Positions 1-6,258 of a stretch of DNA of 15,154 nucleotides are shown here, in pieces (within the stretch, counting starts at the first letter, position 1; each line of letters starts with the position of its first letter). This DNA comes from CAYJLC01 sp964370735 (lineage in GTDB: Bacteria > Bacillota > Clostridia > Oscillospirales > Butyricicoccaceae): positions 1 to 15,154 of the forward strand of contig CAYJLC010000047.1 of assembly GCA_964370735.1 (NCBI GenBank), read 5' to 3'. The notes under the pieces were generated by a model. The model was given only the letters and a program-made list of their open reading frames with translations, was not told the DNA's origin and made no database searches. A program made the translations under genes and the position numbers.

Positions 1-1
1 T

Positions 2-235
2 GATAGCCTAGACTGGAAAGATTTATCTGCCGACGAAATAACGGCGCGAGTGACTGAAAAAACTACTTCTGGGAGTATAGTTTTATTCCATAATGCTGCA
101 AAAAATACGCCTGCGGCATTGCCAGCTATTATTGAAAACTTATTAGCAAATGGTTATTCATTTAAAATGATTTCCGAACTTATTTACACCGAAAATTACA
201 CAATAGACCACAAAGGCACGCAAATTTCAAACTGA
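2..235 (+). CDS. Polysaccharide deacetylase (NodB/CE4 family), PdaB-like, C-terminal fragment
   Basis: The frame is open from the window edge, so only the last 77 residues are present and the start lies outside. The stretch DSLDWKD followed about 20 residues later by GSIVLFH matches the last two conserved motifs of NodB-fold (CE4) deacetylases: the Asp/Trp segment and the Leu-x-His active-site segment. The tail, with ALPAIIENL and a GYSFKMISELI ending, is the usual C-terminus of these proteins and most resembles the sporulation protein PdaB group. Such enzymes remove acetyl groups from N-acetylglucosamine or muramic acid in wall or cortex peptidoglycan, outside the membrane. The family call is firm. 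The PdaB subtype is an inference from the DSLDWKD wording and the sporulation context. The catalytic His/Asp motifs and any signal peptide are not visible. Confidence 0.8.
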   Translation, partial: DSLDWKDLSADEITARVTEKTTSGSIVLFHNAAKNTPAALPAIIENLLANGYSFKMISELIYTENYTIDHKGTQISN

Positions 236-308
236 TTTACTTTTATTGTGACATTTATTTTGTGCCTACAAAGGGACTGTCGCACTAAAGTAATATTGCG
301 CAAAATGC

Positions 309-340
309 AAAGAGGCTGTCACTATTGCGACAGCTTCTTT
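309..340 (+). terminator. Hairpin terminator between convergent genes
   Basis: Positions 309-320 pair with 329-340 over 12 bp with a single G.T wobble, around an 8-nt loop. The hairpin sits between the convergent ends of the deacetylase (235) and the ROK kinase (358), so it probably serves both. The wobble is tolerated only in plus-strand RNA; on the minus strand it becomes an A.C mismatch. The T-tract is short on both sides. Confidence 0.65.
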
Positions 341-357
341 AATTATTCGGTTTTAAA

Positions 358-1293
358 TTATGATTGCTTTAAGAAGCATGCGCCTAAAATTCCAGCATCG
401 TTTCCTAATGTTGCAGGTATGATAGGAGTTTTTAATGCCATTCTTTCAAGCATTACTTGAACTTTTTCATTCAGTGGTTTTATTAGCAAGTCGTGTTGTG
501 CCGAAATTCCCCCACCGATAACTAATGCATCTGGTCTATATGCCATGATTACATTGTAGCACGCTGGCACAAGGTAATCTAGGTAAATTTCAAGTGTTTT
601 TAATGCTTGTGTGTCACCTTCATTTGCACATGAGAAGATAATTCTTCCGTCGATTTTTGAAAGGTCACCACCACACATTTCATACATTTTTGAGCCTTCA
701 ATCGCATTTTCTCTTGCGTAGCGAATTAGCGATGAAGTAGATGTGTACATTTCTAAACACCCTTTGTTTTTACAAGAACATTCTAGTCCGTTTGCAACAA
801 GTGTTAAATGCCCAAGTTCAAAACTTCCGCCATCTCCACCACCGAAAAGAACACCATCTTGTACAACACCACCACCAACGCCAGTGCCAAGTGTTAACAT
901 TGTTATGCTATTATATTCTTTTGCAGAGCCACCTAGAAGCTCACCATAAGTCGCAAGGTCGGCATCATTTGCCATTGAAACGTTTTTATTGATAATTTTT
1001 CCCAAATCTCCAGTCACGTCGACATCATACCAGCCTAAATTTACTGCAAATTCAAGTCTTTTTGTTTTAGGATTAACACATCCAGGAACTCCAATCCCTA
1101 CATTTTCCACGTCTGCTATATTTTGTTCTTTTAAAAATTTAACAGCCGTATCTCCAATATCTTTTATAACCACTTCATAAGGTCTTTTCGCATCTGTCGG
1201 AATACTAGTAGTAGCAATAATTTCTTTATTTTCGTTTGCAATACCAAACGCTACTTTAGTTCCCCCTAAATCGATTCCTAAGTAATATTTCAT
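358..1293 (-). CDS. ROK-family sugar kinase (glucokinase-like)
   Basis: This 311-residue protein has full ROK architecture. The N-terminal phosphate-binding motif DLGGTK is at 8-13, the catalytic Asp is in the NDA motif at 109-111, and the glycine-rich adenosine-side loop LGTGVGGG is at 135-142. The ELGH motif at 159-162 gives His162, which with Cys172, Cys174 and Cys179 forms the family's structural zinc site. ROK kinases phosphorylate glucose, N-acetylglucosamine, N-acetylmannosamine or similar hexoses with ATP in the cytoplasm; glucose is the default guess. The start ATG has a GGAG site 6 nt upstream (minus strand). The gene is divergent from glmS across 170 bp, so an amino-sugar substrate is possible. 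Length is normal and no key residue is missing. The zinc loop reads CSCKNKGC, with Lys where Gly is common. Confidence 0.9.
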   Translation of the reverse strand: MKYYLGIDLGGTKVAFGIANENKEIIATTSIPTDAKRPYEVVIKDIGDTAVKFLKEQNIADVENVGIGVPGCVNPKTKRLEFAVNLGWYDVDVTGDLGKIINKNVSMANDADLATYGELLGGSAKEYNSITMLTLGTGVGGGVVQDGVLFGGGDGGSFELGHLTLVANGLECSCKNKGCLEMYTSTSSLIRYARENAIEGSKMYEMCGGDLSKIDGRIIFSCANEGDTQALKTLEIYLDYLVPACYNVIMAYRPDALVIGGGISAQHDLLIKPLNEKVQVMLERMALKTPIIPATLGNDAGILGACFLKQS

Positions 1294-1388
1294 CAGTATC
1301 TCCTTTATAATTGTTAGTTACACTGATTTTATCATATTTGCACAAAAAAGTCTATATATATATTGAAATTAAATAATTATTTTTCACA

Positions 1389-1417
1389 TTGTATTTACTT
1401 GTAAAAAATGGTATAAT
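1389..1417 (+). promoter_or_regulatory. glmS promoter, extended -10 type
   Basis: TTGTAT (1389-1394) lies 17 nt before TATAAT (1412-1417). The -10 is preceded by TG one base away (TGGTATAAT), an extended -10. The predicted leader to the glmS start is only about 40 nt and contains one small AGATT/AATCT hairpin. It is too short to hold a glmS ribozyme. Confidence 0.75.
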
Positions 1418-1463
1418 ATTTAGGTTAGATTTATTTTAATCTATTTTCGAAAGGAGAAAATAT

Positions 1464-3287
1464 ATGTGCGGAATTGTAGGTTATATTGGCGAAGGTAACG
1501 CATTACCTGTTCTTTTAGAAGGCTTATCAAAACTAGAATACAGAGGTTATGATTCTTCAGGTATCGCTATTTTTGACAAAGAAATATATATAGAAAAAGC
1601 AAAAGGCAAGCTTAAAAATTTAGAAGAAAAACTTGAAGGAAAAACTTTTAATTCTCACATCGGTATTGGGCATACCAGATGGGCTACACATGGCAAGCCA
1701 TCTGATGTAAACGCGCATCCTCATGCGAACGTTTCTGAAACGATTGCTTTAATTCATAACGGAATTATTGAAAATTACCTTGAAATAGCGCATTTTTTGC
1801 AAGAAGAATGCAATATTACTTTTAAATCTGAAACAGATACAGAAATAGTTGCCCATTTAATAGATTATTTCTATAAAGGCGATTTACTAGAGGCAGTATA
1901 TGAGGCTACTTTCAGAATGAAAGGTGCTTATGCGTTTGGTGTTATCTCAAAAGATGAACCAGATAGAATTATTGCTGTTAGAAAAGACAGCCCATTAATC
2001 ATAGGTCTAGGCGAAAATGAAAACTTTATCGCGTCTGATATTCCAGCTGTTTTAAAACACACAAAAGACTTTTTACTGCTAGAAAACAACGAATATGCTG
2101 TTATTACAAAAGAAAAAGTTGAAGTTTTTGATGATTTAAAACAACCGATTTCAAGAGAACCTATCCACGTTACTTGGGATTTAGAGTCGGCTGAAAAAGG
2201 TGGCTATGAACATTTCACTTTAAAAGAAATTTTCGAACAACCAAAGGCTATTAGAGATACTATCGCAAGAAGTCTAAAAGACGATAAAATTTTCCTAGAA
2301 AACATAAATATCACTAAAGATGAACTTTCAAAGTTCTCTCATATCTATATCGTGGCGTGTGGAACTGCTTTCCACTCAGGGCTAATTGCAAAATATGCTT
2401 TCAAGCAATTATGCGGACTAAAAGCCGATGTTGAAATCGCATCTGAATTTAGATATAACGACCCTATCATCGACGAAAACACGCTTGTAATCGCAATCAG
2501 TCAATCTGGTGAAACATTAGACACACTCCAAGCCGTTCGTATGGCTAAAGAAAAAGGTGCTAGAATTTTATCAGTTGTAAATGTTGTTGGTTCTTCTTTA
2601 ACTCGTGAATCAGACGATATTTTCTACACGCTTGCAGGTCCTGAAATCGGTGTTGCTTCAACAAAAGTTTTCACAAGCCAACTTGCAGCATTCTATCTTC
2701 TAGCATTAGATTTTGCGAAAAAGTTAGGAACTCTTTCTGACGAAAAAATCACTGAAATTCTAGAAGAACTTAAAAAAACACCTGAAAAAGTATCAGAAAT
2801 TCTTGCACACGAAGATACTATTCAAAAAATTGCATCACAACATTTTAATAATGAATCAGTTTTCTTTATCGGAAGAAATTTAGACGCAGAAATCTCTCAT
2901 GAATCTAGTTTAAAACTTAAAGAAATTTCTTATATCAACTCATTTGCAATTGCAGCAGGCGAGTTAAAACATGGTACTATCGCTTTAATCGAACAAGGAA
3001 CTTTTGTTGTTTCTTTTGCAACTCAAGACAAATTATTCGAAAAAATGATATCTAATATTAAGGAAATCAAAGCTCGAGATGCATACGTTTTATCTATCGT
3101 TAAAGAAGGTGCTACAAATGCCGAAATCGTGTCTGACGATGTTTTCTATATTCCAACGACTTTAGATTTATTAACTCCGATTTTAAGCATTATCCCTACT
3201 CAACTTTTATCGTATTATATCTCTGTAATGCGTGGTAATGATGTTGATAAGCCTAGAAATCTTGCAAAATCTGTTACTGTTGAATAG
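1464..3287 (+). CDS. glmS: Glutamine--fructose-6-phosphate aminotransferase (isomerizing)
   Basis: GlmS makes glucosamine-6-phosphate from fructose-6-phosphate and glutamine, the first committed step of UDP-GlcNAc and peptidoglycan synthesis. The 607-residue length is typical. The N-terminal glutaminase domain starts with the nucleophile Cys2 (MCGIVGYIG) and carries RGYDS (27-31), GHTRWATHG (69-77), HNGIIENY (98-105) and ETDTE (123-127). Two SIS sugar-isomerase domains follow, with ACGTAFHSG (298-306), SQSGETLDT (346-354) and AGPEIGVASTK (391-401). The protein ends in the conserved DKPRNLAKSVTVE. An AGGAG site lies 7 nt before the ATG, and starting here places Cys at position 2 as the mechanism requires. 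It has its own promoter, and no clear terminator follows it. In many Bacillota the mRNA leader is a GlcN6P-activated ribozyme; none is visible here. Confidence 0.98.
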   Translation: MCGIVGYIGEGNALPVLLEGLSKLEYRGYDSSGIAIFDKEIYIEKAKGKLKNLEEKLEGKTFNSHIGIGHTRWATHGKPSDVNAHPHANVSETIALIHNGIIENYLEIAHFLQEECNITFKSETDTEIVAHLIDYFYKGDLLEAVYEATFRMKGAYAFGVISKDEPDRIIAVRKDSPLIIGLGENENFIASDIPAVLKHTKDFLLLENNEYAVITKEKVEVFDDLKQPISREPIHVTWDLESAEKGGYEHFTLKEIFEQPKAIRDTIARSLKDDKIFLENINITKDELSKFSHIYIVACGTAFHSGLIAKYAFKQLCGLKADVEIASEFRYNDPIIDENTLVIAISQSGETLDTLQAVRMAKEKGARILSVVNVVGSSLTRESDDIFYTLAGPEIGVASTKVFTSQLAAFYLLALDFAKKLGTLSDEKITEILEELKKTPEKVSEILAHEDTIQKIASQHFNNESVFFIGRNLDAEISHESSLKLKEISYINSFAIAAGELKHGTIALIEQGTFVVSFATQDKLFEKMISNIKEIKARDAYVLSIVKEGATNAEIVSDDVFYIPTTLDLLTPILSIIPTQLLSYYISVMRGNDVDKPRNLAKSVTVE

Positions 3288-3306
3288 TTTTATGTCTTTT
3301 ATAAAA

Positions 3307-3335
3307 TTGACTTATACTAAAAGCTGTGATACAAT
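3307..3335 (+). promoter_or_regulatory. Promoter of the GNAT/flavoprotein unit
   Basis: TTGACT (3307-3312) and TACAAT (3330-3335) are separated by exactly 17 nt, a near-consensus sigma-A promoter beginning 20 nt after the glmS stop. The predicted transcript start, about 3342, coincides with the GAGGTG ribosome binding site. The leader would be only about 12 nt. Confidence 0.7.
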
Positions 3336-3353
3336 ATTTTTGAGGTGATTATT

Positions 3354-3626
3354 ATGAATTTTATAAGAGAAAATGACAAAATCTACACTAAAAATGAAGA
3401 GGGAAAAATAACAGCTTTAGTTGACTTTCCTTTTAAAGACGACAAAATAATCAAAATTACACATACTTTTGTAGACGAAAGTTTACGAGGCAAAGGTGTT
3501 GCAAAACTGCTTGTTGACGAGGTTTGCAAAGTGGCAGAAAGCGAAGGTTTAAAAATTATTCCTGTTTGCTCTTATGCTGTAAATTATTTTGAAAAATACA
3601 CCGAATATAAACATTTACTGAAATAA
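3354..3626 (+). CDS. Small GNAT-fold N-acetyltransferase (YjdJ type)
   Basis: This 90-residue protein matches the short, single-domain GCN5-related acetyltransferases (COG2388/YjdJ type). The acetyl-CoA pyrophosphate-binding loop is visible as LRGKGVAK (44-51), followed by the expected helix LLVDEVCKVAESEG and a strand reading IIPVCSYAVNYFEK. Upstream is the usual HTFVDESLRG strand. The substrate of these mini-GNATs is generally unknown. I chose the ATG at 3354, which has GAGGTG 6 nt upstream. An in-frame GTG at 3345 is part of that ribosome binding site and is not a plausible start. The next gene follows after 10 nt and is probably cotranscribed. The family call is confident; a cellular role cannot be given. 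Confidence 0.85.
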   Translation: MNFIRENDKIYTKNEEGKITALVDFPFKDDKIIKITHTFVDESLRGKGVAKLLVDEVCKVAESEGLKIIPVCSYAVNYFEKYTEYKHLLK

Positions 3627-3636
3627 AGGAACATTT

Positions 3637-4107
3637 ATGAGAAGGAAAGACAGAGAAATCACAGATTTTTCAAAAATTGAACGCATAATTTCTGATTGTC
3701 ATTGCATTAGACTTGGCTTTTGTGACGAGGACGAAGTCTATATCGTTCCTCTAAATTTTGGATTTGACAAAAAAGACAATGAATATACTTTTTACTTTCA
3801 TGGCGCAAAAGAAGGCAGAAAAGTCGAACTTATGAAAAAAAGCAACAAAGTTGGCTTTGAAATGGATACTAATTATCGCTTGCAACCAAATGAATTTGCC
3901 CACGAATGCACTGCTGCTTTCGAAAGTATTATCGGTACTGGTGAAATCGCATTTGTCGAAAACTTTGATGATAAAATCCACGCTCTAAACATGATTATGA
4001 AACATAATACTGGCAAAGATAGCTGGGATTATCCTGAAAAAATGGTGAATGAAACACTTATTTTTAAAATGGAAGTAAAAAAACTTGCTTGTAAAGAACA
4101 TCTATAA
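3637..4107 (+). CDS. NimA-like pyridoxamine 5'-phosphate oxidase-family flavoprotein
   Basis: This 156-residue protein has the split-barrel flavin-binding pattern of the NimA-like branch of the pyridoxamine phosphate oxidase family. It opens with RRKDREI and the motif CHCIRLGFCDEDEVYIVPLNFGF. Then come the FYFHGAKEGRKVELMKK strand-helix, a VGFEMD strand, and an SIIGTGEIAFVENFDDK strand. The final helix has a conserved MKHNTGK. Related proteins bind FMN or haem and reduce small substrates; some Nim proteins reduce nitroimidazoles to harmless amines. Resistance cannot be inferred from sequence, since most homologues in anaerobes are generic. It is the second gene of a two-gene unit (10-nt gap, AAAGGA site) and ends 3 nt before a strong terminator. 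Confidence 0.85.
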   Translation: MRRKDREITDFSKIERIISDCHCIRLGFCDEDEVYIVPLNFGFDKKDNEYTFYFHGAKEGRKVELMKKSNKVGFEMDTNYRLQPNEFAHECTAAFESIIGTGEIAFVENFDDKIHALNMIMKHNTGKDSWDYPEKMVNETLIFKMEVKKLACKEHL

Positions 4108-4110
4108 ATG

Positions 4111-4140
4111 AAAAGTGCTGTCTTGTGACAGCACTTTTTT
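4111..4140 (+). terminator. Strong Rho-independent terminator
   Basis: A perfect 12-bp stem (4111-4122 with 4127-4138) closes a TTGT loop and runs into a T-run. It ends the GNAT/flavoprotein unit and marks the left border of the gene-free repeat region. Confidence 0.9.
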
Positions 4141-4197
4141 TATTTGTAATTGTACTTCAGTTCTTAAAAACTGGGTTTTTTAAAATTTCCTAAAGCA

Positions 4198-4385
4198 AAG
4201 GCACCCCTAGTGCAAGCTGAGATTTCTCGTTTTCTGAAAACAGCGACAGCGAATTTGCGATATGAAACGCATAGGTTACGGAGTGCCGAAAGTATTTTCC
4301 AAAAAATAAATACCAAGAACAGGGGGATATTTAAGGGGGAAAGCCTTAAATGGCACTTGGTTACTTGCTGCTATTGGCAAGTAAC
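4198..4385 (+). repeat. Left arm of long imperfect inverted repeat
   Basis: This 188-nt arm matches, in reverse complement, the 188-nt stretch at 4605-4792. Anchors in order: AAGGCAC (4198-4204) with GTGCCTT (4786-4792); a perfect 19-nt match 4238-4256 with 4732-4750; GTGCCGAAAGT with ACTTCGGCAC near 4700; and a G-rich tract with a C-rich one. The innermost 35 nt (4351-4385 versus 4605-4639) differ at only 7 positions by eye, all transitions. The arm ends in its own hairpin at 4360-4385. Confidence 0.75.
4360..4385 (+). repeat. Hairpin GTTACTTGC...GCAAGTAAC
   Basis: A perfect 9-bp stem (4360-4368 with 4377-4385), extended by a T.G pair, at the inner end of the left arm. It is the sister of the hairpin at 4605-4630. 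Stem pair 9 is C-G here and T-A there, so pairing is kept despite sequence change. Confidence 0.75.
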
Positions 4386-4432
4386 GTAACCGTCCCTTGT
4401 TTGGTTTTAAGTTTTCTGAAAATAATAAAAAA

Positions 4433-4512
4433 CGCGTCCACGTCAGGTGGTCGGTTGTACCGACAGGCAATTTGGTTTTTCCGAAAACTTCGTCAAACCA
4501 CTGCGAAGCAAA
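4433..4512 (+). repeat. 80-bp tandem unit, copy 1
   Basis: This unit is directly adjacent to copy 2, and 73 of 80 positions are identical. Inside are the 17-mer GCGTCCACGTCAGGTGG with CCAC/GTGG ends, the hairpin GTCGGT-TGT-ACCGAC, and a second hairpin GTTTT-TCCG-AAAAC. The 80-bp length is not a multiple of three, which argues against a protein repeat. Confidence 0.9.
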
Positions 4513-4592
4513 TGCGTCCACGTTAGGTGGTCGGTAGCACCGACAGGCAATTTGGTTTTTCTGAAAATTTCGTCAAACCACTGCGAAGCAAT
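4513..4592 (+). repeat. 80-bp tandem unit, copy 2
   Basis: The seven differences from copy 1 are positions 1, 12, 24, 26, 50, 56 and 80. Positions 24 and 26 fall in the loop of the GTCGGT/ACCGAC hairpin. Position 50 falls in the loop of the second hairpin. Position 56 turns a G-C pair into G.T. No change breaks a stem, which hints at selection for plus-strand RNA structure, though seven changes is a small sample. Confidence 0.9.
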
Positions 4593-4604
4593 TGCGTGAG
4601 ATAT

Positions 4605-4630
4605 GTTACTTGTCAGTAGCGACAAGTAAC
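4605..4630 (+). repeat. Hairpin GTTACTTGTC...GACAAGTAAC
   Basis: A perfect 10-bp stem (4605-4614 with 4621-4630) around a 6-nt loop AGTAGC, at the inner end of the right arm. Compared with the left-arm hairpin, pairs 9 and 10 have changed while staying paired. Confidence 0.8.
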
Positions 4631-4792
4631 CAAACACCATTCAAGGTGTTCCCCTTTGAAAATCTCCCTTGGTGTTTTTGTTTTGTACTGTTCTGACTTC
4701 GGCACGCTAAACTTTATACGTCCCTACCACGAAATTCGCTGTCGCTGTTTGTTCATAATTTCGACTTGCTTGCTTCGGACATTTTGTGCCTT
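4605..4792 (-). repeat. Right arm of long imperfect inverted repeat
   Basis: Reverse-oriented counterpart of 4198-4385 with the same overall length and only small internal shifts. The 19-nt perfect match sits 42 nt from the outer end here and 40 nt from the outer end of the left arm. The two arms bracket the 80-bp tandem units. Confidence 0.75.
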
Positions 4793-4853
4793 AGTTCTTG
4801 GGAGTTGGGTGTTAAATTTTCACAAAATAACAGACGACACATCGCGAAGCAAT

Positions 4854-4907
4854 TGCGTCCACGTCAGGTGGTGCGTCCACGTTAGGTGGTACGTGCACGT
4901 CAGGTGC
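4854..4907 (+). repeat. Three 18-bp tandem copies ending at a stop codon
   Basis: Three back-to-back 18-mers of the type TGCGTCCACGTYAGGTGG (4854-4871, 4872-4889, and a more diverged 4890-4907) use the same 17-mer that opens each 80-bp unit. GCGAAGCAAT, which ends the 80-bp unit, precedes them at 4844-4853, so this is a collapsed or expanded derivative of that unit. The last copy touches the stop codon of the minus-strand gene at 4908. Confidence 0.88.
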
Positions 4908-5924
4908 TTAAAAAATCGTGTCTTTTTCTATTTTAATATCATTCGCATTTATAAAATTAAGCATACTATTCAACGAATTTTCTGGATAAATTGTCACTTG
5001 AACCTCTCTTAAGCTTGTATATTGTGCAATTTGCAAATTAAATCCATCCATATCTGCTGATTTTATCGAATATCCTAAATTTATTAAATTCGCTCGATAT
5101 TCAAAAGCATTTTCTGTTAAAATCATCGTAGTTTTAATCCCTAAAATATCAAAAAGGTATTGATTTATACTATCTATATAACTAATCGTTTCTTCTAAAG
5201 TATCAAACTCACCAACCGATATTCCAATTGCTAATTTATTTTGATACGCATTTACTATACTATCAAGCGAAGTCGAGCTATCCACGAAAAAAGTTGCATT
5301 ATTATTAAAAATCCCTGCATTTGACGACGAAATTTCGCTCACAAAGTATGGATTTATTGTAGTAATATTCGTTTTTTCGTCTTCCTCATCTTCATTTTCA
5401 CCTGTAACTGGTGGCGTAGGAATATCATCCTCTTCTTCTGGTACTTTGAAAGTTTCCTCATATTTTGCAATAGCAAAACTTGAAAAAACAGTTTCCGACA
5501 TAGACGCCGAGTCATTATATACCCTAAAAACATCATAATCTTCGAGTTCTGTATAAGTAAAATTCAAATCGAAAATTTCAGCCATAAAATCGGCTTTAAT
5601 ATAATATACTCCACCTCTTTTTAATGTCACATTAGTATATAGCTTTAAATTCTGGTCATAAACTGTCGAAAGTTCCTTATCAATCGTTATAATACTATCG
5701 AAATCATACATTACAATAGTATCTTCTTGATTTATCGCCTTAATTCCTAGTGATTCATTAAATAACGTATATGGTGCATAGATAGTTCCCCCAAAATGAA
5801 TTGGAGTTGTTGCATAATTATAAGGAAAGTAGCTATCATTCACACCCGAAAGAATAATTCCTTCTGCAAAAGTGCTAAATGAAAGCTGTAAAATTATTAG
5901 TATTGCAAGTAGAATTTTTTTCAT
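4908..5924 (-). CDS. Exported protein: stalk-like domain, acidic linker, degenerate NodB-like domain
   Basis: The 338-residue product starts with a clear signal peptide (KK, a hydrophobic run, then FSTFA at about residue 20). Residues 44-137 have the strand-rich pattern of copper-amine-oxidase-N-like stalk domains, with IYAPYTLFNESLG and GVYYIKADFMAEIF. A Pro/acidic linker (about 160-188) follows. Residues 192-335 resemble a NodB deacetylase: NNATFFVDSS (208-217), the helix LEETISYIDSINQYLFDILGIK, and INLGYSIKSADMDG. However, the TFDDG motif, the His-x3-His metal site and the RPPYG motif are not visible, so catalysis is unlikely. A binding or scaffold role at the wall is an inference. The start has AAGGTG 7 nt upstream. 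An extended -10 promoter lies upstream at 5984-5989. Domain calls are by eye; the stalk assignment is the weaker one. Confidence 0.7.
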   Translation of the reverse strand: MKKILLAILIILQLSFSTFAEGIILSGVNDSYFPYNYATTPIHFGGTIYAPYTLFNESLGIKAINQEDTIVMYDFDSIITIDKELSTVYDQNLKLYTNVTLKRGGVYYIKADFMAEIFDLNFTYTELEDYDVFRVYNDSASMSETVFSSFAIAKYEETFKVPEEEDDIPTPPVTGENEDEEDEKTNITTINPYFVSEISSSNAGIFNNNATFFVDSSTSLDSIVNAYQNKLAIGISVGEFDTLEETISYIDSINQYLFDILGIKTTMILTENAFEYRANLINLGYSIKSADMDGFNLQIAQYTSLREVQVTIYPENSLNSMLNFINANDIKIEKDTIF

Positions 5925-5983
5925 ATTTTCACCTTTTAAGCTGTTTAAATAAGCCTTTTTTTATTAATGTTTATATATTTCAT

Positions 5984-5992
5984 ATTATAGCA
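5984..5992 (-). promoter_or_regulatory. Extended -10 promoter for the exported protein
   Basis: On the minus strand the sequence reads TGCTATAAT, a perfect extended -10 about 60 nt before the start codon. The -35 region (TTTATT at 17 nt) is weak, as is usual for extended -10 promoters. Confidence 0.6.
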
Positions 5993-6197
5993 CATTTTTA
6001 TGATAAAATAAACTATTTTTCGCTTATAACTTAAATTTAACATTACTTTTTCGTTAAATTTTTGACAATAATTATGAAATCTTTTTTTATTAATATTTAA
6101 ACTCATTTTTTTGTATAATAAGTGCAAATTAAATACACATTTACCACAAAAAAATGTTGATTTTTTTTCAAAAACTTAGTGTTTTTTCTAATCTTTT

Positions 6198-6207
6198 ATG
6201 GTATAAT
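6198..6207 (+). promoter_or_regulatory. glmU operon promoter, extended -10 type
   Basis: ATGGTATAAT carries a perfect -10 (6202-6207) with an upstream TG. The core matches the glmS promoter (ATGGTATAAT in both), and no good -35 is visible. The leader to glmU is about 45 nt. Confidence 0.65.
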
Positions 6208-6258
6208 CTAAAGTATAGACAATTTTATATGTAAAAACTATATTAAGGAGAACATTCT

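Larger units (their letters stand above)
4142..4907. other. 766-bp gene-free region made of inverted and tandem repeats
   Basis: No credible coding sequence lies here. The stretch is visibly richer in G and C than its surroundings. It holds, from left to right: an inverted arm (4198-4385), a decayed piece resembling part of the tandem unit (about 4399-4430), two 80-bp tandem units (4433-4592), the matching inverted arm (4605-4792), and three 18-bp tandem copies (4854-4907). Open frames here read through repeat copies in different frames, as expected of noncoding DNA. There is no transposase. The likeliest reading is a dispersed, structured repeat family of this genome with its neighbours. Confidence 0.8.
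5925..6258. other. 334-bp AT-rich divergent intergenic region
   Basis: No gene is supported. It contains the minus-strand promoter of the exported protein, the plus-strand glmU promoter, and an AAATTTAAC/GTTAAATTT inverted repeat (6033-6041 with 6053-6061). A 19-nt direct repeat with one mismatch (5955-5973 and 6081-6099) is also present. The rest is A/T runs. Confidence 0.6.

Noticed and set aside
741..1180. Plus-strand His/Pro-rich open frames inside the ROK kinase
   Set aside because: They are shadows of a gene whose motifs are complete on the minus strand.
1294..1463. glmS ribozyme or other riboswitch before glmS
   Set aside because: The promoter leaves only about 40 nt of leader and no conserved core is visible.
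4276..4640. Two minus-strand open frames (4276-4521, 4443-4640) with shared peptide ASQWFDE...KTKLPVG
   Set aside because: They translate the 80-bp units. In the second frame the two units are read in different frames, no ribosome binding site is seen, and the unit length is not a multiple of three. The similarity is DNA-level repetition, not a protein family.
4198..4792. Complete insertion sequence
   Set aside because: The arms are inverted, but no transposase frame fits between them and no clear target duplication was seen.
4433..4907. CRISPR array
   Set aside because: The 80-bp units are contiguous without unique spacers, the 18-bp copies are back to back, and no cas gene is present.
4656..5012. 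Plus-strand open frame containing a VHVRW peptide repeat
   Set aside because: It reads through the right arm and the 18-bp repeat, then antisense into the exported-protein gene. It has no ribosome binding site.
5945..6127. Minus-strand Lys/Asn-rich open frame before the exported protein
   Set aside because: It covers an AT-rich promoter region, including the -10 box. It has no ribosome binding site or family resemblance.
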